The notes beneath the pieces were generated by a model that did not search any database, had not been told where the DNA came from, and saw nothing but the letters and a program-made list of their open reading frames with translations. Below, one piece after another: positions 1-5,065 of a DNA stretch of 6,246 nt (position 1 is its first letter; every line of letters starts with the position of its first letter). The position numbers and the translations under genes were made by a program. The stretch lies in the NCBI GenBank assembly GCA_938022295.1, contig CALIDR010000014.1:1-6246 (forward strand), given 5' to 3'. This DNA comes from an uncultured Burkholderiaceae bacterium. GTDB lineage: Bacteria > Pseudomonadota > Gammaproteobacteria > Burkholderiales > Burkholderiaceae_C.

Positions 1-15
1 TCGCGGCGGTTGTCC

Positions 16-44
16 GAGCGCAGCGACCGCAGGGAGCGTAGCGA
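16..44. repeat. Imperfect 11-bp direct repeat pair
   Basis: GAGCGCAGCGA (16-26) and GAGCGTAGCGA (34-44) differ at one base and are offset by 18 bp. Related GAGC/GCAGC words continue to about 83. This suggests a short-repeat intergenic element rather than coding sequence. Low complexity in high-GC DNA is the alternative. Confidence 0.4.
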
Positions 45-61
45 GTTCTGCCGCGCGACCC

Positions 62-91
62 CGGGCCGAGCAGCGCAGCGCAGTCGGCCCG
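62..91. repeat. Inverted repeat / hairpin, 8-bp stem
   Basis: CGGGCCGA (62-69) is perfectly complementary in inverted order to TCGGCCCG (84-91), with a 14-base loop made of GCAGC-type repeats. No T-run follows on either strand, so it is not a standard intrinsic terminator. It may be the structured part of an intergenic repeat element. Confidence 0.4.
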
Positions 92-185
92 CAGGGCCGG
101 CCGCCACAGGGTGAGCCCGCACCGGGTGCCGCCTGGCGCGATGCCGCGACCGCTGCAAGTCGTCAGAAGACCCGACCTTCACGAA

Positions 186-200
186 GGCCCGCAACGGGCC
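186..200 (-). terminator. Possible terminator hairpin of the pyruvate-kinase-like gene
   Basis: GGCCCG (186-191) and CGGGCC (195-200) form a perfect 6-bp GC stem with a 3-base loop, about 45 bases past the stop of the minus-strand gene. Read on the minus strand it is followed by TTCGTGAAGG, which holds only a couple of T residues and can itself fold weakly. The position fits a terminator, but the missing U-tract makes the call tentative. Confidence 0.3.
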
Positions 201-243
201 GGAATCAGCCGCTTGCCGTCGGCGGATCGAACACAGAGACGGT

Positions 244-2112
244 TCAAGCGTCGTCGGCCAGCACGTCGGCCGACCACGAGTGCAGCGCGCGCATCAAACT
301 GCGCTTCTTCGTCTGGTGCGCCTGCATCCGGCGCAGGATGTCGTCGAGCGCGGCGATCGCCTCGACGATGTGCGGGCCCTTGTTGAGCATCACGCATTCG
401 GCGCGCACGCCCATCGCGGCGTCGGTGATCTCGGCGCGCGACGGCTGCCCGCCCTTGGCGAGGCTCTCGAGGACCTGGGTGGCCCAGACGACGGGCAGGT
501 GCGCCGCCTCGGCGGCCCACAGGATCTCCTCCTGCACTTCGGCGAGGCGCTCCCAGCCGCATTCGACGGCGAGGTCGCCGCGCGCGATCATCACGCCGGC
601 GGCGGGCTGCGCCATCGCGGCGAGCAGCATCTCGGGCAGCTGCTCGAAGCCGCGCCGGGTCTCGATCTTCAGCACGACGGGGCGGCTCCCGGCGCCGCGT
701 TCCGCGAGCGCGGCGTGCAGCGCGTCGACGTCGTCGGCGCTCTGCGCGAACGACAGCGCGACCATGTCGGCGAAGCGCAGCGCGGTGTCGAGGTCGCGCC
801 GGTCCTTGGCCGTCAGCGCGGGCAGCTGCAGGCGACTGTCGGGCAGGTTGATGCCCTTGTCGGCGCGCAGCAGCGCGCCGCCGTCGCGCACGCGGGTGAC
901 GCGCACGTCGAAGCCGTCGGCGCTGGCGCGCTCGATCACGCCGCCGATGCGGCCGTCGTCGAACCACACGCGCTCGCCGGCGCGCACCTGGGCGAAGACC
1001 TCGGGCAGCGTGCAGCCGATCGTCAGCGGCTCGCCGGAGGCGAGCGCAGGCAGGGCCTGCGCCTCGTCGCGCACGCGCAGCAGGTCGCCGGCGTTCAGCG
1101 CCAGCGCGCCGGGCAGCTGCGGCAGCGGGCCGAGGCCCGTCGTGCGCACGCCGCCGGTGCGGTCGACGTGCAGCAGCCGCACGCCGGGGGCGAGGTACGT
1201 CGTGTGCGTGCACTCGGCAAGAGCGGCGGCGTCGTCCCTCGCCACGACGTGCCAGCGGCGCTCGGCGCCGCGCGCGTCGACGAGGTCGACCGCGTCGCCT
1301 TCGCGCAGCGCGTGCCACCAGTCGGCGTCGACGGCCACGCGCGGCGGCTCGGCCGCCGCCGCATCGGCCGCCGGCGGCGGCGCGGTGTCCGGCACGAGCG
1401 CCACGCGCGCCGGCGCCAGCACGTGGCCGAGGCGGTCGCGCCGCGGCCGCAGCTTCAGCACCGACGGCCCCGGCGGCAGCGCCCCGGTGCGCAGCTTCGG
1501 CCCGGCGAGGTCGAACGACAGACGCACCGGCCGTCCGGCCCCGGCGGCCGCGGTGCGCACGTGGTCGGCCATCGCGAGCCAGTCGCGCGGCTCGCCGTGG
1601 GCGCCGTTGATGCGCGCGACGTCCATGCCGGCGGCCACCAGCGCGGCCACCAGCGCGGCGTCGTGCGCCGCCTCGTCGGGCAGCGTGACCATGATGCGCA
1701 CGTCGCGCCCGGGCGGCGGCGGGCCGAACAGCGCCGCCGCGTGCCGGGCCAGCCGCTCGCGGCCGTGGCGGATGCCCAGCGCCGGCGTCGTCGGCGCGAA
1801 GTCGTCGCCGCACAGGCGGTGCAGCACGACGAGCACGCGCTCGAGGTTGGCCAGCACGTGGGCCTCGGCGCGTCCCAGCGACGACAGCCCGAGGCGCGAC
1901 AGCTCGTCCTGCAGGTCGCGCAGGTCGAAGCGGCGCAGCGCCAGGTAGTGGACCAGGTTGCGCGCGCTGTCCACCCGCGCCGGGTCGATGCGCGCCAGCC
2001 GCGGCGCGAGCGCCGCTTCGTCGGCCAGCATCGCCCCGCGCAGCGGCAGCAAGGCGGCGATCAGCGCGCGCAGGCGCTCGGGGCGCCAGCGGTCCGGGGC
2101 AGGATTTCCCAT
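244..2112 (-). CDS. Divergent pyruvate-kinase-family protein, no C-terminal domain
   Basis: This 622-residue protein belongs to the pyruvate kinase (PK) family, which converts PEP and ADP to pyruvate and ATP. Residues 1-130 are a helical extension absent from ordinary PKs. The barrel starts at 137 (VRIMVTLPDE), followed by R167 and N169, then D201-x-x-GPKLRTG. After a long middle region come the PK-like blocks FDDGRI (384-389), KGINLP (419-424), LPALTAKD (430-437), MVALSF (450-455), KIE (482-484), ARGDL (510-514) and ATQVLES (544-550). Catalytic Arg, Asn, Asp, Lys, Glu and Thr equivalents are thus present. Differences are Ser to Ala at 171, Thr to Leu at 202, Glu to Lys at 206, MLNKGPH replacing MLSGET, and no allosteric C-terminal domain. 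I recall similar divergent PK-like proteins in proteobacteria and plants. The ATG at 2112 starts a plausible conserved N-terminus but has only a weak Shine-Dalgarno. Family assignment is firm; true PK activity is uncertain. Confidence 0.88.
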   Translation of the reverse strand: MGNPAPDRWRPERLRALIAALLPLRGAMLADEAALAPRLARIDPARVDSARNLVHYLALRRFDLRDLQDELSRLGLSSLGRAEAHVLANLERVLVVLHRLCGDDFAPTTPALGIRHGRERLARHAAALFGPPPPGRDVRIMVTLPDEAAHDAALVAALVAAGMDVARINGAHGEPRDWLAMADHVRTAAAGAGRPVRLSFDLAGPKLRTGALPPGPSVLKLRPRRDRLGHVLAPARVALVPDTAPPPAADAAAAEPPRVAVDADWWHALREGDAVDLVDARGAERRWHVVARDDAAALAECTHTTYLAPGVRLLHVDRTGGVRTTGLGPLPQLPGALALNAGDLLRVRDEAQALPALASGEPLTIGCTLPEVFAQVRAGERVWFDDGRIGGVIERASADGFDVRVTRVRDGGALLRADKGINLPDSRLQLPALTAKDRRDLDTALRFADMVALSFAQSADDVDALHAALAERGAGSRPVVLKIETRRGFEQLPEMLLAAMAQPAAGVMIARGDLAVECGWERLAEVQEEILWAAEAAHLPVVWATQVLESLAKGGQPSRAEITDAAMGVRAECVMLNKGPHIVEAIAALDDILRRMQAHQTKKRSLMRALHSWSADVLADDA

Positions 2113-2145
2113 GTCGCCAGTCTCGTCGCCGTTCGTGGCAGCGGC

Positions 2146-2174
2146 GTGACGGCCGCCGCGGCGGCCGCGACAAT
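2146..2174 (+). promoter_or_regulatory. Putative sigma-70 promoter of the methyltransferase gene
   Basis: GTGACG (2146-2151, 4 of 6 matches to TTGACA) and GACAAT (2169-2174, 4 of 6 to TATAAT) are separated by exactly 17 bp. The -10 box ends only 6 bases before the ATG at 2181, so transcription would start at or next to the A of the start codon. No Shine-Dalgarno is present, consistent with a leaderless mRNA. Prediction from spacing and consensus only. Confidence 0.45.
2150..2167. repeat. Perfect 18-bp GC palindrome between divergent genes
   Basis: CGGCCGCCGCGGCGGCCG is an exact palindrome. It occupies nearly all of the spacer of the predicted methyltransferase promoter, and it also lies upstream of the divergent pyruvate-kinase-like gene. 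It could be an operator, a cruciform-prone element or simply GC-rich chance. Confidence 0.5.
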
Positions 2175-2180
2175 GCCGGC

Positions 2181-2792
2181 ATGAGTGGCCCGGGCGTCGA
2201 CTTCTGGCAGCAGCGCTTCGAGCGCGGCGACACGCCGTGGGACCGCGGCGCGCCCGGCCCGCAGATCGCCGCCTGGCTGGCCGCCGGCGTGCTCGCGGCC
2301 GGGCAGCGCGTGCTCGTGCCCGGCTGCGGCAGCGGCCACGACGTGCTCGCGCTGGCGCAGGCCGGCTGCCACGTGACGGCGCTGGACCTCGCCCCGGCGG
2401 CGCTCGGGCTCACGCGGTCGCGCCTTGCCGCGGCCGGCCGCACCGCGGTGCTCGTCGAGGGCGACGCGCTGCGCTGGCAGCCGGCGCAGCCGTTCGACGC
2501 CGTCTACGAGCAGACCTGCTGGTGCGCGCTGCACCCGGACCACTGGGTGGGCTACGCCGCGCAGCTTCAGCGCTGGGTGCGCCCGGGCGGGCGCCTGCTG
2601 CTGCTGGCGATGCAGTGCCGGCGCGAGGCGGCAGCACACGGCCGCATCGAGGGGCCGCCTTACCACATGGACATCCACGCCGTGCGCGCACTGGCGCCGG
2701 CCGCGGCGTGGGACTGGCCGATGCCGCCGTATCCCGCGGTGCCGCACCCGCGCGGCTGGGCAGAACTCGCGATCGTGCTCGCCCGGCGCTGA
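2181..2792 (+). CDS. TPMT-family SAM-dependent methyltransferase
   Basis: This 203-residue cytosolic enzyme is of the thiopurine S-methyltransferase (TPMT) family, a class I Rossmann methyltransferase that moves a methyl group from S-adenosylmethionine to a small thiol, halide or related nucleophile. The N-terminus (DFWQQRF and TPWDRG, residues 7-23) is the family's substrate-lid region. SAM motif I is VLVPGCGSGHD (44-54), the acidic motif II residue lies in ALDL (67-70), and the family signature FDAVYEQTCWCALHP covers 105-119. RPGGRL (134-139) and GPPY (158-161) follow. Length matches bacterial TPMT-like proteins. The ATG at 2181 is chosen because the conserved N-terminus begins at once, although no Shine-Dalgarno precedes it. 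It converges on the rhodanese gene with a 24-bp gap. The acceptor is unknown; with sulfide genes next door a thiol or sulfide acceptor is attractive but unproven. Confidence 0.88.
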   Translation: MSGPGVDFWQQRFERGDTPWDRGAPGPQIAAWLAAGVLAAGQRVLVPGCGSGHDVLALAQAGCHVTALDLAPAALGLTRSRLAAAGRTAVLVEGDALRWQPAQPFDAVYEQTCWCALHPDHWVGYAAQLQRWVRPGGRLLLLAMQCRREAAAHGRIEGPPYHMDIHAVRALAPAAAWDWPMPPYPAVPHPRGWAELAIVLARR

Positions 2793-2816
2793 GCCGGCCC
2801 CGAGGCGCGGCGGCGA

Positions 2817-3140
2817 TCAGCCCGCCGTCACCGGCAGCCCGTGGGCGCGCCACATGCCGATGCCGCCCTGCAGGTTCGCGACCCGCGTGTGGCCGTGGTG
2901 GATCAGGTACTGCATGGCCTGGAAGCTGCGTCCGCCGCTGGCGCAGGCGAGGATCAGCTCGCGGTCGCGCGGCAGCTCGCGGTGGCGGCGCTCGAACTCC
3001 GACAGCGGCACGTTGACGACGTTGACGGCGTCGAAACCCAGGCGCTGCACTTCGCCGCGCTCGCGCACGTCGATCAGCAGCGCGCCGGCTTGCAGGTGGT
3101 CGAGCGCGGAGGCGGGGTCGAGTTGGCGCAGGCCGTGCAT
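2817..3140 (-). CDS. Single-domain rhodanese-like sulfurtransferase
   Basis: This 107-residue cytoplasmic protein is one rhodanese domain, the size of GlpE/PspE-type enzymes, which carry sulfane sulfur on a cysteine and transfer it to acceptors such as sulfite, thiols or cyanide. IDVRE (23-27) is the conserved domain entry, NVP (43-45) follows, and the active-site loop is CASGGR (66-71) with Cys66 the predicted persulfide carrier. NLQGGIGMW (89-97) is the conserved C-terminal motif. The ATG at 3140 is preferred because GAGGA sits 7 bases upstream (complement of 3148-3152). A longer reading from a GTG at 3194 would add 18 residues unlike the domain and would run through a probable promoter dyad. 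The gene is divergent from the sulfide:quinone oxidoreductase operon, suggesting it handles persulfide made by that enzyme. There is no signal peptide. Confidence 0.9.
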   Translation of the reverse strand: MHGLRQLDPASALDHLQAGALLIDVRERGEVQRLGFDAVNVVNVPLSEFERRHRELPRDRELILACASGGRSFQAMQYLIHHGHTRVANLQGGIGMWRAHGLPVTAG

Positions 3141-3183
3141 CGTCGGATCCTCGGTCGGGTGGCCGGCGCGCGGACGCTGGCCG

Positions 3184-3205
3184 TGCATGAGCACTCAATC
3201 ATGCA
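3184..3205. promoter_or_regulatory. Candidate operator dyad TGCATGA-N8-TCATGCA
   Basis: TGCATGA (3184-3190) and TCATGCA (3199-3205) are exact inverted repeats with an 8-base spacer. They cover the predicted -10 box and start point of the rhodanese gene, the usual place for a repressor. The half-site plus N8 geometry is like that of ArsR-family persulfide sensors (BigR/SqrR, described with an inverted repeat around N8), though the bases differ. The bound protein is unknown. Confidence 0.4.
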
Positions 3206-3226
3206 GCAATGCTCGGCCGGGCGCAA
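3198..3226 (-). promoter_or_regulatory. Weak putative promoter of the rhodanese gene
   Basis: On the minus strand TTGCGC (complement of 3221-3226) and CATGAT (complement of 3198-3203) are spaced by 17 bp, matching 3 of 6 and 4 of 6 consensus bases. Transcription would begin near 3191, leaving a leader of about 50 bases with the GAGGA site before the ATG at 3140. The match is weak, but spacing and position are sensible. Confidence 0.25.
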
Positions 3227-3282
3227 ACGGGGCGCCGGCGGCGCCAATCGCCGACACGGGGTTTCGGTTACTCGGCCTCAAG

Positions 3283-3296
3283 TACCCCATGGGGTA
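3283..3296. promoter_or_regulatory. Candidate CsoR/CstR-type operator TACCCCATGGGGTA
   Basis: TACCCCATGGGGTA is a perfect 14-bp palindrome lying directly against the predicted -10 (TATGAT, 3297-3302) of the sulfide:quinone oxidoreductase operon. Palindromes with a TACCCC...GGGGTA core are typical targets of the CsoR/RcnR repressor family. Its persulfide-sensing member CstR controls SQR and rhodanese genes in Staphylococcus aureus. A repressor here would block polymerase at this promoter. The binding protein is not encoded in the window, so the family assignment is inference from motif plus context. Confidence 0.55.
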
Positions 3297-3302
3297 TATG
3301 AT
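3297..3302 (+). promoter_or_regulatory. Predicted -10 box of the SQR operon
   Basis: TATGAT matches TATAAT at 5 of 6 bases in an otherwise GC-rich region and follows the operator palindrome immediately. No convincing -35 box is found 16-19 bp upstream (the bases at 3274-3279 are GGCCTC), so the promoter may be weak, activator-dependent or read by another sigma factor. The predicted start near 3309 gives a leader of about 45 bases. Confidence 0.4.
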
Positions 3303-3352
3303 CCGGCTCGTACCTCACCGTGCAGCGAAACCCCGAAACCGGAGACAAGACG

Positions 3353-4705
3353 ATGGCCGATCGATCCTCCCTCCCGCCGCCGGCGGTCGACGCCGCGCGG
3401 CGCCGCTGGCTGCAAGGGCTCGGTGCCGCGGCGCTGGCCGCCGGTGGCACCGTCGCCGCCGCGCCGGACGCCCGCGCGCGGACGACGAAGACGAACGCGC
3501 ACATCGTGATCGCCGGCAGCGGGCTGGGCGGCATCGCGGTGGCCAACCGGCTCGCGCGTCAGCTCGACGGCGCGAAGATCACCATCGTCGACGCGAAGCA
3601 GGAACACAACTACCAGCCCGGCTACACGCTGGTGGCCACCGGCGTGTGGCCGATCGAGAAGATCCGCGACCGCAATGCCGACTACCTGCCCGCCGGCGCC
3701 GAATGGGTGCAGGAGATGGTGGCCGAGTTCGACCCCGACGCCAACGCCGTCGTGACGACGGGCGGGCGGCGCATCGGCTACGACTACCTCGTCGTCGCCA
3801 CCGGGCTGCACCTGGACTACGCGCAGATCGAGGGCATGGACGTCGCCGCGATCGGGACGAACGGGCTGGGCAGCGTCTACGCGAGCCCGCAGGCCGCGCA
3901 GGCCACGTGGCGCGCGATGGACGCGTTCCGCCGGCAGGGGGGCCACGCCGTGATGACGCTGCCGGCCGGGCCGCTGAAGTGCGCCGGCGCGCCGCTGAAG
4001 ATGACGTTCATGGTCGCCGACCGGCTGCGCCAGGCCGGCACGCTCGGCAAGTCGCAGGTCGACTTCTTCACCGGGCTGCCGACCGACACCGTGTTCGGCG
4101 TCAAGGTCGTCAACGACGCCGTGCTCAAGCGCTGGGACGCGATCGGCGTCGAGCGCCACCACCTGCAGAAGCTGGTAGCGGTCGACATCGGCGCGCGCAA
4201 GGCGACGTTCGCGAGCCCCGAGGGCGAGAAGACCGAGGTCGGCTACGACTTCCTGCACGTCGTGCCGCCGATGCGCGCGACCGACGCCGTCAAGCACAGC
4301 AAGCTGGCGTGGCAGGAAGGGCCGATGGCCCCGGGCGGCTGGCTCGAGGTCGACAAGGTCACGCTGCGCCACCCGCGCTACCCGAACGTGTTCGGCATCG
4401 GCGACATCAACGGCACGCCGCGCGGCAAGACGGCCGCCACGGTCAAGAAGAGCGCGCCGATCGTCGTCCACAACCTGGTCGAGGTGATCGCCGGCCGCGA
4501 GCCCGACGACGAGTTCGACGGCTACACCTCGTGCCCGCTGATCGTGCGCGAGGGCTCGGCGATGCTGATCGAGTTCGACTACGAGGGCAGGCTCACGCCG
4601 TCGCTGCCGATGATCGAGCCGCTGCAGGAAAGCTACATGGCGTGGCTGATGAAATACAGCATGCTCAAGCCCGCCTACGTCGCGGTGCTCAAGGGCCGCG
4701 TCTGA
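3353..4705 (+). CDS. sqr: Tat-exported sulfide:quinone oxidoreductase, SQOR/HMT2 type
   Basis: This 450-residue FAD enzyme is predicted to oxidise sulfide to sulfane sulfur (persulfide or polysulfide) and reduce membrane quinone. ARRRWLQGLGAAALAA (15-30) is a twin-arginine signal with likely cleavage after the ARA ending at 42, placing the enzyme in the periplasm. The FAD site is IVIAGSGLGG (51-60), a second flavin motif is VVATG (147-151), and GIGDING (348-354) is the third. KCAGAP (209-214) and YTSCPL (391-396) match the active-site segments of human SQOR; Cys210 and Cys394 are the only cysteines in the protein. The C-terminus (about 425-450, Trp/Met/Tyr/Lys-rich) is probably an amphipathic membrane anchor. 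GGAG lies 8 bases before the ATG at 3353, which decides this start over a GTG at 3320. It leads a tight operon with two membrane-protein genes. Flavocytochrome c sulfide dehydrogenase also has a Tat signal, but no cytochrome partner is nearby and the cysteine motifs are those of SQR. Confidence 0.88.
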   Translation: MADRSSLPPPAVDAARRRWLQGLGAAALAAGGTVAAAPDARARTTKTNAHIVIAGSGLGGIAVANRLARQLDGAKITIVDAKQEHNYQPGYTLVATGVWPIEKIRDRNADYLPAGAEWVQEMVAEFDPDANAVVTTGGRRIGYDYLVVATGLHLDYAQIEGMDVAAIGTNGLGSVYASPQAAQATWRAMDAFRRQGGHAVMTLPAGPLKCAGAPLKMTFMVADRLRQAGTLGKSQVDFFTGLPTDTVFGVKVVNDAVLKRWDAIGVERHHLQKLVAVDIGARKATFASPEGEKTEVGYDFLHVVPPMRATDAVKHSKLAWQEGPMAPGGWLEVDKVTLRHPRYPNVFGIGDINGTPRGKTAATVKKSAPIVVHNLVEVIAGREPDDEFDGYTSCPLIVREGSAMLIEFDYEGRLTPSLPMIEPLQESYMAWLMKYSMLKPAYVAVLKGRV

Positions 4706-4723
4706 CCGCACGAGGAGCGCGCG

Positions 4724-5065
4724 ATGTACGAGATCTGGTTGACGCTGAACATCCTGTGGGAGCTGATGCTCGGTGCGTGGCCGCTGGTGCTGGCCGCCGT
4801 GCTGGCGTGGGTCGTGCTGACGGGGCTCGCGCTGGCCAAGGGCCGCGGCTGGGGCGCGGCGCTGAAGCCGGCGCTGCTCGCGGCCGTCGTCGGCGCGGTG
4901 GTGGCGGTGCTCGCGGTGCCGACGCTGACGAAGTCGTCGCTCGGCGAGCTGTCGTACTGGGTCGACTGGGCCAACGTGGTGGGCATCGGCGCCGCGGTCG
5001 GCGCCGTCGTGGCGGCGTTCGTCTGGCCGCTGGGCGCGCTGCTGCGGGGCGGCAGCCGTGCCTGA
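4724..5065 (+). CDS. Small three-helix membrane protein of unknown function
   Basis: This 113-residue protein has three predicted membrane helices, at roughly 18-38, 48-66 and 84-106, and no cysteine or histidine. That argues against heme, iron-sulfur or metal binding through those side chains. Between helices 2 and 3 is a polar, probably conserved stretch, TLTKSSLGELSYWVDWANV (67-85), the likeliest functional part. A GAGGAG site sits 6 bases before the ATG. The gene begins 18 bases after the SQR stop and its last 8 bases overlap the TDT transporter gene, so the three are almost certainly cotranscribed and the last two translationally coupled. The size and middle motif remind me of DUF5368-type proteins, which I cannot confirm. 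It could anchor the exported SQR, assist quinone access, or be a subunit of the channel; none of these is shown by the sequence. Confidence 0.85.
   Translation: MYEIWLTLNILWELMLGAWPLVLAAVLAWVVLTGLALAKGRGWGAALKPALLAAVVGAVVAVLAVPTLTKSSLGELSYWVDWANVVGIGAAVGAVVAAFVWPLGALLRGGSRA

Larger units (their letters stand above)
1..243. other. Non-coding GC-rich region with short repeats
   Basis: I see no gene here. Open frames exist, but their translations are arginine/alanine/proline-rich, have no recognisable motif and look like GC-rich noise. The stretch contains an imperfect 11-base direct repeat (GAGCGCAGCGA at 16-26 and GAGCGTAGCGA at 34-44), an iterated GCAGC/GCGCAGC run at 70-83, and a hairpin at 62-91. 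A second hairpin at 186-200 may end the minus-strand gene that stops at 244. The part from about 1 to 110 has the look of a dispersed intergenic repeat, but copy number cannot be judged from one window. Confidence 0.5.

Noticed and set aside
111..386. 91-codon plus-strand frame near the left edge
   Set aside because: It has no ribosome site or motif, and it runs into the 3' end of the PK-like gene.
280..2184. Long plus-strand open frames antisense to the PK-like gene (634 and 536 codons)
   Set aside because: They lack recognisable motifs, their composition is Arg/Ala/Gln/Ser-rich, and they mirror the codon bias of the opposite strand; these are typical high-GC shadow frames.
2817..3194. Longer rhodanese reading from a GTG at 3194
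   Set aside because: The extra 18 residues do not resemble the domain, GAGGA lies just before the ATG at 3140, and the longer start would run through the dyad and abut the predicted promoter.
3274..3302. MerR-type promoter with the palindrome in a long spacer
   Set aside because: No -35 hexamer is found at 19-20 bp from the -10 box, and the TACCCC/GGGGTA core fits CsoR-family sites better.
3320..4705. Longer SQR reading from a GTG at 3320
   Set aside because: GGAG is ideally spaced before the ATG at 3353, and the added residues would only lengthen the Tat n-region.
3353..4705. Flavocytochrome c sulfide dehydrogenase flavoprotein (FccB)
   Set aside because: The Tat signal fits, but the two cysteine segments are those of SQOR/HMT2 and no cytochrome c subunit gene is adjacent.
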